In this document: positions 45,400 to 53,430 of the stretch, piece by piece
Position numbering within the stretch: position 1 is the stretch's first letter
How the letters are laid out: the number at the start of each line of letters is the position of its first letter
Source of the DNA: Rubrobacter aplysinae
GTDB lineage: Bacteria; Actinomycetota; Rubrobacteria; Rubrobacterales; Rubrobacteraceae
Assembly (NCBI RefSeq): GCF_001029505.1
Contig: NZ_LEKH01000009.1
Coordinates: 62,001 to 126,000 of the forward strand
Length of the DNA: 64,000 nt
Reading direction: 5' to 3'
Program-made: the position numbers and the translations under genes
Notes under the pieces: generated by a model
Told to the model about the DNA's origin: nothing
Database searches by the model: none
Seen by the model: the letters and a program-made list of their open reading frames with translations, nothing else

Positions 45400-46752
45400 T
45401 TACATCGTTCCAGGTTTCTCTAGCAGGTCTCCCAGATACTCCGTGTCATACTTTCCCGAAAGGAAAGCTTCTTCGTCCAAGAGCCGGAGGTGTAGTGGGA
45501 TGGTGGTATTCACTCCTTCCAGACGATATTCACCCAGGGCGCGCCGGGAGCGCTGTATAGTCTCCTCGCGTGTCAGGCCCCAGACGGCGAGCTTGCCGAT
45601 CATGGAGTCGTAGAAGGGAGGGATGACGTAGCCGTTATAGACGGCGGAGTCCACTCGCACACCAGGGCCGCCGGGGACTTCCAGTGCTGACACCTCGCCC
45701 GGGGAAGGCATGAAATCGTTGTCCGGGTCCTCGGCGTTGACCCGGAACTCCATCGCCCAGCCGTTCACCGTCACTTCGTCTTGGCGGATGCTCAGAGGCT
45801 CACCCGAGGCCACCCTGAGCTGCTCTTTGATCAGGTCCACGCCCGTGATCATCTCGGTTATCGGGTGCTCGACCTGTATGCGCGTGTTCATCTCGATAAA
45901 GTAGAACTCGCCGCTCTCGTCTGCCAGAAACTCCACGGTGCCCGCGTTGACGTACTCCGCTTCCCGGGCCAGCCGCACGGCGGCCTCGAGCATGCGCTCT
46001 CTGGTCTGGGGGGTTATGCCCGGCGACGGGGCCTCCTCCAGCACCTTTTGTCTGTGACGCTGCATGGAGCACTCGCGCTCGTAGAGGTGGATCACGTCGC
46101 CATTGTGGTCGCCGATTATCTGTACCTCGACGTGCCGGGGGGAAGTGAGGAACCTCTCCAGGTACAGGGAGCCATCTCCGAAGGCCGCCTCGGCCTCCTG
46201 GCGGGCGACCCGCACGGCCTGCTTCAGTTCCTCCTCGTCTTGCGCTATACGGATGCCCCGCCCTCCGCCGCCGGCCGCGGCTTTGATCATCAGAGGGTAG
46301 CCAATCTCCTGTGCAACGCTGATCGCTTCCTCCGGTGAGACGCCTCCCTCACTGCCGGGGACCACGGGTACCCCGGCGGTACTGGCCAGTGCACGAGCCG
46401 CGGACTTGTCGCCCATCTTCTCTATGGACTCGGGCGAGGGGCCGACGAAGATCAGGCCCGCATCCCGACAAGCCCTCGCGAACGCGGCATTCTCCGCGAG
46501 AAAACCGTAACCGGGATGTACCGAGTCAGCGCCCGACTCTCTCGCAGCATTTAGCAGAGCCTCAGCATTCAGGTAGCTCTTTGCGGCCGGCGGGGGGCCG
46601 ACGTGAAACTTCTCGTCTGCCTGACGTACGTGCAGCGCCTCGGCGTCAGCGTCGGAGTACACGGCCACCGTGGATATGCCAAGCTCCTGACAGGCCCGGA
46701 TCACGCGCAGCGCGATCTCACCCCTGTTTGCAACGAGTACCTTCTCGAGCAT
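45400..46752 (-). CDS. accC: Biotin carboxylase subunit
   Basis: A 450-aa ATP-grasp biotin carboxylase that carboxylates carrier-bound biotin with bicarbonate and ATP. Motifs seen: VLVANRGEIALRVIRA, the Gly-rich loop AAAGGGGRGIR, HVEVQIIGD, EMNTRIQVEHPITE and RVNAEDP. ATG follows AAAGGAGGCGG. It lies back-to-back with pxpB; the biotin carrier protein is encoded at 49558, so the carboxylase halves are on opposite strands. It may serve acetyl-CoA carboxylase or a PxpBC-type carboxylase (see findings). Confidence 0.93.
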   Translation of the reverse strand: MLEKVLVANRGEIALRVIRACQELGISTVAVYSDADAEALHVRQADEKFHVGPPPAAKSYLNAEALLNAARESGADSVHPGYGFLAENAAFARACRDAGLIFVGPSPESIEKMGDKSAARALASTAGVPVVPGSEGGVSPEEAISVAQEIGYPLMIKAAAGGGGRGIRIAQDEEELKQAVRVARQEAEAAFGDGSLYLERFLTSPRHVEVQIIGDHNGDVIHLYERECSMQRHRQKVLEEAPSPGITPQTRERMLEAAVRLAREAEYVNAGTVEFLADESGEFYFIEMNTRIQVEHPITEMITGVDLIKEQLRVASGEPLSIRQDEVTVNGWAMEFRVNAEDPDNDFMPSPGEVSALEVPGGPGVRVDSAVYNGYVIPPFYDSMIGKLAVWGLTREETIQRSRRALGEYRLEGVNTTIPLHLRLLDEEAFLSGKYDTEYLGDLLEKPGTM

Positions 46753-46785
46753 CTTCCCGCCTCCTTTGACTCTTTAACTGACTCT

Positions 46786-46814
46786 TTGACTAGCATATCT
46801 CGTGACCCTATTAT
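46786..46814 (+). promoter_or_regulatory. Strong sigma-70-type promoter of pxpBCA
   Basis: TTGACT (46786-46791), 17-bp spacer, TATTAT (46809-46814). It lies about 50 bp before the pxpB ATG. Three GACTCTTT/TTTGACT repeats lie around the -35. Confidence 0.6.
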
Positions 46815-46864
46815 GGACGTGTTGCTCACATGGGTTTTGGGGAGGGAACGTGCAGGGACAGCGG

Positions 46865-47743
46865 ATGGAACCCCGCTACAGCTACGGCGGCGACGAGTAC
46901 GTCTTCGTGGAGCTCGACGAGGCGATGAGCCTCCAGGTCAACTTCCGGGCGCTCGGCATTACCAATCGTCTCAGGGAAGAGGAGCTCCCGGGCGTAACGG
47001 ACATCTGCCCGTCTAACGCCTCCTACATGGTTCGCGTAAACCCGGACGAGATTCATCCCGACGAGCTGATCTCACGCCTCAAGGAGCTTGACGAGGAGGT
47101 GGGGGAGGCTCGGGGAATCGAGCTCGACACGAGGGTGGTCGACGTGCCGGTTCTGATCGAGGACCCCTGGACCTACGAGACGATGATGCGCTTCCGGGAT
47201 AGGCACCAGGACCCGGACTCCACGGACCTCGAGTACGGCGCCCGCATTAACGGCTACGACTCCAGAGATGACTTCATAGACGCCCTGCTCGGATCGCCGT
47301 GGCTGGTCACCATGCTCGGGTTCGTGCCGGGTCTGCCGTGGTGCTACCAGCTCGTCCCGCCGGAGGAGCAGATCGAGGTGCCAAAGTACGTCAGGCCCCG
47401 CACGTACACTTCCGAGCGGGCCTTCGGCTACGGTGGCGGCTTCGCCGTGATCTACCCGGTACAGGGAGCCGGAGGCTACCAGCTATTCGGTACCGCCCCC
47501 GGACCGGTCTTCGACCCGAAAGAAGAGCTGCCCGACTTCCGGGACTCCATTATCTTTCCCCGGCCGACCGACATCTTCAAGTTCCGCCGCATAGAACGCG
47601 AGGAGTACGACCGTATAAGGGGCGAGGTCGAGAGCGGCACCTTCGAGTACCACAAGCGGCCCTTCACGTTCCAGGGCGACCGGGCGCTCGCGGACCCGAA
47701 GTCGTACAACGAGGAGATACTGGGGGTGCTTTATGGGGATTAG
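46865..47743 (+). CDS. pxpB: 5-oxoprolinase subunit B (KipI-like, carboxyltransferase-like domain)
   Basis: A 292-aa PxpB/KipI family protein. The motifs LGFVPGLPWCY and ERAFGYGGGFAVIYPVQGAGGYQLFG are characteristic (the usual form being GFxPGFPYL and GSVGIGGxQTGIYPxxxPGGW). ATG at 46865 has AGGGA upstream at a good distance; a GTG at 46850 has its ribosome site too close. With PxpC and PxpA it hydrolyses 5-oxoproline to glutamate in an ATP-dependent reaction. It overlaps pxpC by 11 bp. The family is also homologous to the carboxyltransferase of urea carboxylase. Confidence 0.88.
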   Translation: MEPRYSYGGDEYVFVELDEAMSLQVNFRALGITNRLREEELPGVTDICPSNASYMVRVNPDEIHPDELISRLKELDEEVGEARGIELDTRVVDVPVLIEDPWTYETMMRFRDRHQDPDSTDLEYGARINGYDSRDDFIDALLGSPWLVTMLGFVPGLPWCYQLVPPEEQIEVPKYVRPRTYTSERAFGYGGGFAVIYPVQGAGGYQLFGTAPGPVFDPKEELPDFRDSIIFPRPTDIFKFRRIEREEYDRIRGEVESGTFEYHKRPFTFQGDRALADPKSYNEEILGVLYGD

Positions 47744-48707
47744 GGTCGAGAGCCCGGGGCTCCTCACGACGGTCCAGGATGCGGGCCGCTTCGGCAAGTA
47801 CGACATAGGTATGCCGCCCTCCGGCGCGATGGATCTCTTCTCCTACGAAGTCGGGAATTATCTGGTCGGCAACGCCCCGGACGCGGCGGCCCTGGAGATG
47901 ACCTATCTCGGTCCCAGCCTGGAGTTCACATCTCCTGCCGTGATCGCCGTAACCGGTGCGGACATGCCGCCCAGGATAAACGGGGAAGAGGCCGCGACCT
48001 GGGAAGTGCTGTCGGTAGAGGAGGGCGACGTGCTCTCCTTCGACTACCTGAAGGCCGGCGCCCGTTCCTACCTGGCTGTTGCAGGAGGGATAGACGTGCC
48101 ACCGTTCCTCGGCAGCCGCTCGACCTACACCCTGATCGGCCTCGGCGGCCACGAGGGCCGCGCCCTCGCAGAGGGTGACGAGCTACCCGTCGGCGACTCT
48201 GTGGATGGTGCCGACCGCGTCGGGAAGTCCGTCGAGGCGGGACATATTCCGGCCTTCTCCGGCGCGGAGGAGATCCGGGTGATCGTCGGCCTGTGTAGCT
48301 ACCGGCTTACCGGCGAGAGCCTCGAAGGCTTTCTGAATACCGACTGGACGGTAACACCGGACGCGAACCGCACCGGCTACCGGATGCGCGGCGGTGAGAT
48401 CGAGTTCGTCGAGCGCGAGCAGCCCGCCGGAGCCGGCAGCGACCCGGCGAACGTCGTGGATCTCGGCTATCCCGTGGGCTCTATACAGGTGCCCGGCGGT
48501 GTCGAGCCGATAGTCCTGATGAACGACGCCGTCACCGGAGGCGGCTACGCGACCATCGGAACCGTTATAAGCGTGGACCGCGACCGGCTCGCCCAGACCA
48601 AGACCAACGACACTACGCGTTTTAGGTCGGTAACGCTCGAAGAGGCGCTTGACGCCCGCCGCGCCCGTCAGCGGCAGCTACGTGAGATCCACGAGTCACT
48701 TGGCTAA
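47733..48707 (+). CDS. pxpC: 5-oxoprolinase subunit C (KipA-like, biotin-dependent carboxyltransferase family)
   Basis: A 324-aa PxpC protein. Visible are GLLTTVQDAGRFGKYDIGMPPSGAMD near the N-terminus, then AVTGADM, SYLAVAGGIDVPPFLGSRSTY and the C-terminal ANRTGYRMRGG and GSIQVPGGVEPIVLMNDAVTGGGY stretches. The family is called biotin-dependent carboxyltransferase domain in databases. It is fused to or paired with KipI in urea carboxylase and related enzymes. Confidence 0.92.
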   Translation: MGIRVESPGLLTTVQDAGRFGKYDIGMPPSGAMDLFSYEVGNYLVGNAPDAAALEMTYLGPSLEFTSPAVIAVTGADMPPRINGEEAATWEVLSVEEGDVLSFDYLKAGARSYLAVAGGIDVPPFLGSRSTYTLIGLGGHEGRALAEGDELPVGDSVDGADRVGKSVEAGHIPAFSGAEEIRVIVGLCSYRLTGESLEGFLNTDWTVTPDANRTGYRMRGGEIEFVEREQPAGAGSDPANVVDLGYPVGSIQVPGGVEPIVLMNDAVTGGGYATIGTVISVDRDRLAQTKTNDTTRFRSVTLEEALDARRARQRQLREIHESLG

Positions 48708-48743
48708 CCTAGAAGCCGACCGTTTACAGGAGGGCGGATCGCG

Positions 48744-49517
48744 ATGCGCATAGACCTGAACTGTGACATGGGAGAGAGCTTCGGGGCCTGGAAGATGGGC
48801 AACGACGAGGAGATGATGGACTTTATCTCCTCGGCTAACGTAGCCGGTGGCTTCCACGCCGGAGACCCGCACGTGATGCGGAAGACCGTGGATCTCGCAA
48901 AGCAAAGCGGCGTCGCCGTCGGCATTCACTGCGGCTACGGGGATCTGGTCGGCTTCGGCCGTAGGGAGCTCGACGTAGCGCCCGGTGAGATCCGGGACGA
49001 GCTTACCTACCAGCTCGGAGCCTTGCGGGAGTTCGCCTGCCTCCAGGGTATGGAGGTCCAGCACGTAAAGCCCCACGGCGCACTGTACATGGCCGCCGCC
49101 CGGGACGAGGATCTCTCCCGTGCAATAGTCCAGGCGATACAGGAGGCGGATCCGGCACTCCTGCTCTACTGCATGCAGTCTTCGGTTACCTACGAGGTCG
49201 CCCAGGAGATGGGACAGCCGGTCGCCCGGGAGTTCTTCGCCGACCGTGGCTATGGAGACGACGGCCAGATCATCTTCACCCGCAACGTGGCGGAAAAGCT
49301 CGACCCCGGGGCGGTCGGGGACCGGGTCGTGAGGGCGGTTACCGAGGGCAAGGTCGAGTCAGAGACCGGGCGGGACATCGAGATGAGCGCGGACTCCGTA
49401 TGCGTACACGGCGACACCCCGGGCGCGGTAGAGCTCGCCGAGGCCATTGCTCGTCGTCTGCGAGAAGGCGGCGTGGAGATTGCGCCTCCGGGAGGCGCCG
49501 GAAATAAGACACATTAA
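48744..49517 (+). CDS. pxpA: 5-oxoprolinase subunit A (LamB/YcsF)
   Basis: A 257-aa LamB/YcsF family protein. MRIDLNCDMGESFGAW, ANVAGGFHAGDPHVM, HCGYGDLVGFGRRE and VKPHGALYM match the family signature. It opens the lactam ring together with PxpBC. ATG follows CAGGAGGGCGG, 36 bp after pxpC. Confidence 0.93.
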   Translation: MRIDLNCDMGESFGAWKMGNDEEMMDFISSANVAGGFHAGDPHVMRKTVDLAKQSGVAVGIHCGYGDLVGFGRRELDVAPGEIRDELTYQLGALREFACLQGMEVQHVKPHGALYMAAARDEDLSRAIVQAIQEADPALLLYCMQSSVTYEVAQEMGQPVAREFFADRGYGDDGQIIFTRNVAEKLDPGAVGDRVVRAVTEGKVESETGRDIEMSADSVCVHGDTPGAVELAEAIARRLREGGVEIAPPGGAGNKTH

Positions 49518-49557
49518 GCGATCCATACAGATCCATACAAATACAAGAGGAGATGAT

Positions 49558-49806
49558 TTGAGCGAAGCTACCACCAACAACGTAAAGGCCCAGATCCCCG
49601 GCACCTTCTACCGCAAGCCCGGCCCGGAGAGCGAGCCGTATGCCACGGAGGGTGGCAAGGTCTCCGCCGGAGACGTCGTCGGCCTTATCGAGGTGATGAA
49701 GTCCTTCCACGAGGTAAAGGCCGAGCAAGACGGCACGGTGGCGAAGTTCTTGATCGAGGACGGCGACGCCGTGGCCCCCGGACAAGACCTCTTAGAGCTA
49801 GAGTAA
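49558..49806 (+). CDS. accB: Biotin carboxyl carrier protein
   Basis: An 82-aa biotinyl domain. The biotin-accepting lysine is Lys48 in EVMKSFHEV (the usual form is EAMKM). It has only the core fold with no long Pro/Ala linker, unlike fatty-acid AccB (about 150 aa). TTG at 49558 follows AGAGGAGATGAT. It is between pxpA and a molybdenum enzyme subunit in the same operon, which links biotin chemistry to PxpABC here. Confidence 0.9.
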   Translation: MSEATTNNVKAQIPGTFYRKPGPESEPYATEGGKVSAGDVVGLIEVMKSFHEVKAEQDGTVAKFLIEDGDAVAPGQDLLELE

Positions 49807-49821
49807 CCCGAAAGGCGGAGC

Positions 49822-52185
49822 ATGGCCGAACAGGTCGGAAACTACGTAGGCACCAGCGTACCCCGGAAGGAGGATGCGGCGCTGCTCGCCGGGGAGGCAC
49901 GCTGGACCGACAACATCAAGCTACCGGACATGCTGCACGTAGCGGTGCTCCGCAGCCCGCTGGCCCACGCGAAGATCGAGCACATCGACGTCTCCGGAGC
50001 GCTCTCCAAGAGCGGCGTAGTCGCAGCCTACACCGGAGAAGACCTGGCGGGGGAGTGGCCCTCGGGCATACCCTGTGCCTGGCAGGTCACGCAGGACATG
50101 AAGGCTCCGGTACACCGGCCCGTGGCCCGTGGCGAGGTCAACCACATGGGCGACGCCGTGGCCGTGGTGGTCGCCTCCGAGCGCAGCCTGGCCTACGACG
50201 CCCTGGAGGCGATAGACGTGGACTACGAGCCGCTCGAGCCCGTGGTGGACGTCGAGCGGGCCCTGGAGGAGGGCGCGCCGCTGGTACACGAGGATCTCGG
50301 CACCAACGAGTGCTACACGTGGCCCTTGGCCACGGGCGACATAGACGAGGCCTTCGGGCAGGCGGACGTGGTTGCCAGCGGACGCTATATCCAGCAACGT
50401 CTCATCCCGAGTCCCATAGAACCCCGGGCGGTGGTCGCCCAGCAGGACCCGGTCCACGATGGCTTTATACTGCACACCTCGACCCAGGTGCCGCATTTCG
50501 TGAAGGACGTGATCGCGGGCTCGTGCGGGGTGCCGGACAACAAGCTGCGGGTGGTCGCGCCGGACGTTGGCGGCGGCTTCGGGGGCAAGCTCAACGTCTA
50601 CGCGGAGGAGGCGCTCGCGCTCGCACTTACGCGCCGGATCGGCGTGCCCGTCAAGTGGACCGAGGACCGCGGAGAGAGCCATCAGGCGAGCACCCACGGC
50701 CGGGGCCAGGTGCAGTACGTGGAGGTCGCAGCGCGCAGCGACGGCAAGATACTGGGCATGAAGGTAAAGCTCTACGCCGACATGGGGGCATACTTGCAGC
50801 TCCTCACACCCGGCGTCGCCGTCCTGGGCTCCTTTACCTACCCCGGGCTCTACACGTTCGACGCCTACTCCTTCGAGTGCACCGGGGTCTTCACCAACCT
50901 CACCCCGACCGACTCATATCGGGGCGCCGGACGCTCGGAGGCGGCGTACGCCTGCGAGCGTGCGATGGACGACCTCGCAAGGGAGCTCGGGATGGACCCG
51001 GCGGAGGTTCGGCTCAAGAACCTCATACCGCCTTTCGAGGAGCCCGTAACCAACCCCGCGGGCGTGCAGTACGACTCGGGCGACTACGAGACCTGCATGC
51101 GCAAAGCCCTGGATCTCGCCGGCTACGGAGACCTCCGGGAGGAGCAACGCCGCCGCAGAGAAGCCGGGGACCCCGTGCAGCTCGGCATCGGCATCGGCAA
51201 CTTCACGGAGAGCGGCGGCCTCTCGCCGTCGAAAATCTCGGCCGCCGTAGGGCTCGGCGGCGCCGGCTGGGAGGCCGCCACGGTCAGGATGCTCCCGAGT
51301 GGCAGGGTCGAGGTCATCACCGGCACCTCGCCCCACGGCCAGGGGCACGCCACATCCTGGTCCCAGATAGTCGCCGACGACCTCGGCGTACACCCGGATG
51401 AGGTGGAGGTCCATCACGGCGATACCGCTATCGCTCCCTGGGGCCGCGACACCTACGGCTCCCGCAGCCTGTCGGTCGGAGGCGTTGCGGTGCATCTGGC
51501 CTGCGAGAAGGTCTCCGACAAGGCAAAGAAGATCGCCGCGCACATGCTGGAGGCGGCGGAGGCCGACGTGGAGCTCTCGGGCGGGAGGTTCAGCGTGGCG
51601 GGCTCGCAGGAGCCGGCCCTGACCATCCAGGAGGTGGCCGGAGCTGCCTTCGCGGCGTCGGACCTGCCAGAGGGGATGGAGCCCGGGCTCACGGCGGACT
51701 ACTTCTTCGATCCTCCGAACTTTACCTGGCCTTTCGGCACGCACATCTGTGTGACGGAGGTGGATACGGAGACGGGTAAGGTGACCATCCCGAAGTACGT
51801 GGCCGTCGACGATTGTGGCCCCGTGGTCAACCCGCAGGTGGTCGAGGGTCAGCTACACGGCGGCATAGCCCAGGGGATAGCGCAGGCTCTGTACGAGGAG
51901 GCGACCTACGACGAGTCGGGCACGCTGACCAGCGCGAGCCTGATGGACTACATGATACCCGGCGCGCCCGAGATCCCGAACATGATCCTCGATAGCACCG
52001 TCACTCCTTCCTCGACCAACCCGATGGGGGTCAAGGGTATCGGAGAATCCGGCAGCATAGGAGCCTCTCCGGCCGTGATCAACTCGGTCATAGACGCCCT
52101 CTCCCCGCTCGGGGTGACCCACGTGGACATGCCAGCCTCGCCCGTGCGGGTGTGGGAGGCGATCCAGGCGGCCCGGAAAGGGTAA
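49822..52185 (+). CDS. Xanthine dehydrogenase/CO dehydrogenase-type molybdopterin large subunit
   Basis: A 787-aa molybdenum-hydroxylase large subunit. Visible motifs: GGGFGGK (VAPDVGGGFGGKLN), SYRGAGRSEAAY, GTSPHGQGHAT and the catalytic Glu742 in GIGESGS. SYRGAGR is the aldehyde oxidase/xanthine dehydrogenase type, not the AYRCSFR loop with Cys of true CO dehydrogenase. Such subunits need a [2Fe-2S] and an FAD subunit, which are not adjacent, so partners must be elsewhere. It is 15 bp after the biotin carrier gene, apparently in one operon. Substrate is unknown; an N-heterocycle is possible. Confidence 0.88.
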   Translation: MAEQVGNYVGTSVPRKEDAALLAGEARWTDNIKLPDMLHVAVLRSPLAHAKIEHIDVSGALSKSGVVAAYTGEDLAGEWPSGIPCAWQVTQDMKAPVHRPVARGEVNHMGDAVAVVVASERSLAYDALEAIDVDYEPLEPVVDVERALEEGAPLVHEDLGTNECYTWPLATGDIDEAFGQADVVASGRYIQQRLIPSPIEPRAVVAQQDPVHDGFILHTSTQVPHFVKDVIAGSCGVPDNKLRVVAPDVGGGFGGKLNVYAEEALALALTRRIGVPVKWTEDRGESHQASTHGRGQVQYVEVAARSDGKILGMKVKLYADMGAYLQLLTPGVAVLGSFTYPGLYTFDAYSFECTGVFTNLTPTDSYRGAGRSEAAYACERAMDDLARELGMDPAEVRLKNLIPPFEEPVTNPAGVQYDSGDYETCMRKALDLAGYGDLREEQRRRREAGDPVQLGIGIGNFTESGGLSPSKISAAVGLGGAGWEAATVRMLPSGRVEVITGTSPHGQGHATSWSQIVADDLGVHPDEVEVHHGDTAIAPWGRDTYGSRSLSVGGVAVHLACEKVSDKAKKIAAHMLEAAEADVELSGGRFSVAGSQEPALTIQEVAGAAFAASDLPEGMEPGLTADYFFDPPNFTWPFGTHICVTEVDTETGKVTIPKYVAVDDCGPVVNPQVVEGQLHGGIAQGIAQALYEEATYDESGTLTSASLMDYMIPGAPEIPNMILDSTVTPSSTNPMGVKGIGESGSIGASPAVINSVIDALSPLGVTHVDMPASPVRVWEAIQAARKG

Positions 52186-52300
52186 CGGCCGCCGGCTACT
52201 CAACGAGATCCGTTAAACGAAAGGAGGCTCTGTTAGAGGTCCAGAGTTAGATACTACAAACAACATATAATTGGCCATGTGCGGTAGCCAATCCGCCGAT

Positions 52301-52735
52301 TTACGTGGGGTTCTGGAATGACTCCACGCGATCCCTGATCCAATCGGGGATCGGCGCCGCACCGCCCGTTTCCTGGGAGTAGGAGACGTAGATTATCTCC
52401 GCTTCCAGATAAGGTTCCTGTTCTCCAGCGTCATTCGCGGGAGAGATTCTGAACCTCCCGGTGAAACTGGAGTTACCCAGTTTGGGTACGGAGACGTGGA
52501 CGTCGAGCAGGTCGTCCAGACGGGCGGATCTCTTGAACTCCAGGGTCGCTTTTACCAGCGCGATCTCGAACGCCGGGGAATCCAGGGCCCCTGCGCCGAG
52601 GTTCCGGAAGTACTCGGTTATGGCTACGTCGATGTAGGTCAGGTAGTGCGAGTTGAACACGACCTTCTGGCCGTCGATCTCGGAGTAGCGCACGCGCAGG
52701 GTGTGGACGAACGGGAAGGACCCGGGCTGTATCAT
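52301..52735 (-). CDS. Acyl-CoA thioesterase (hotdog fold)
   Basis: A 144-aa 4HBT-type thioesterase. The motif RVRYSEIDGQKVVFNSHYLTYIDVA is the YbgC/4-hydroxybenzoyl-CoA type, although the Asp-x-Gln-x-x-V catalytic stretch is offset. It could release acids from CoA in the neighbouring glutaryl-CoA pathway. It is the last gene of a minus-strand operon of glutaryl-CoA dehydrogenase, GntR and thioesterase, 4 bp after the GntR stop. Confidence 0.85.
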   Translation of the reverse strand: MIQPGSFPFVHTLRVRYSEIDGQKVVFNSHYLTYIDVAITEYFRNLGAGALDSPAFEIALVKATLEFKRSARLDDLLDVHVSVPKLGNSSFTGRFRISPANDAGEQEPYLEAEIIYVSYSQETGGAAPIPDWIRDRVESFQNPT

Positions 52736-52739
52736 CTTC

Positions 52740-53420
52740 CTAAGATCCTCCGTCGCCGATCACGACCGCCATGTCTACTATGGCGTTCGAGCGGTGCTCG
52801 TTCATGGCCGAAACCAGGGCCTCCGCTTCCCGGGCCTTGCAGGCCTCGACGATCCTGCGGTGCTCTTCCTGGACTCGCCTGCGGGAGGCCGGCTTGTTGA
52901 AGAAGAGGCTCCGGTATGAGTCCGAGACCTGCCACAGGGTCTTTACCACGCGCATGAACTGCGGCATGCCGGCGTACTCCAGGAGGGCCATGTGAAACTC
53001 CCGGTTTACCTCGGTAAAGCGTAGCAGGTTCTCCGACTCGGAGATCTCGTCCATCTCTTGGATAAGATCCTCCAGGCGTTCGATCAGGCTCTCGTCCACT
53101 TGTGAGGCCGTGCTACGGAGCATCTCGCTCTCCAGCAGCTGGCGCATGCGGTAGATCTCCGACAACTCACTCATGGAGAACTTCGTGACCCTGTAGCCGT
53201 GATGCGGCTGGTAAGTTAGCTGTCCTTCGGCTTCCAACACCTTCAGGGCCTCGCGGATGGGCAGGCGGCTGACCTCTAGACGCTCGGAGATCTCGCCCGG
53301 CCGCAAGCGCTCGCCGGGCTTCAGCTCGCGGGACATGATCATACCCCGGATCTCTGCCAGCACCGCGTGCTGTGCCGTCTGGGGTTTCTTGAAAGCTCCT
53401 TGAGGCTCCGCCGGCTCCAA
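52740..53420 (-). CDS. GntR family regulator, FCD subfamily
   Basis: A 226-aa regulator with the GntR wHTH (GEISERLEVSRLPIREALKVLEAEGQLTYQPHHGYRV) and an FCD domain (FTEVNREFHMALLEYAG, then QEEHRRIVEAC). It lies between the glutaryl-CoA dehydrogenase and thioesterase genes, so it is autoregulated if it binds the operator at 54723-54762. Glutarate or a related acid is the likely effector (inference). Confidence 0.9.
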   Translation of the reverse strand: MEPAEPQGAFKKPQTAQHAVLAEIRGMIMSRELKPGERLRPGEISERLEVSRLPIREALKVLEAEGQLTYQPHHGYRVTKFSMSELSEIYRMRQLLESEMLRSTASQVDESLIERLEDLIQEMDEISESENLLRFTEVNREFHMALLEYAGMPQFMRVVKTLWQVSDSYRSLFFNKPASRRRVQEEHRRIVEACKAREAEALVSAMNEHRSNAIVDMAVVIGDGGS

Positions 53421-53430
53421 GACTACCCGG

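Noticed and set aside
49822-52185. True aerobic CO dehydrogenase (CoxL)
   Set aside because: The active-site loop is SYRGAGR, not the Cys-containing AYRCSFR of form I CoxL, and coxS/coxM are absent nearby.
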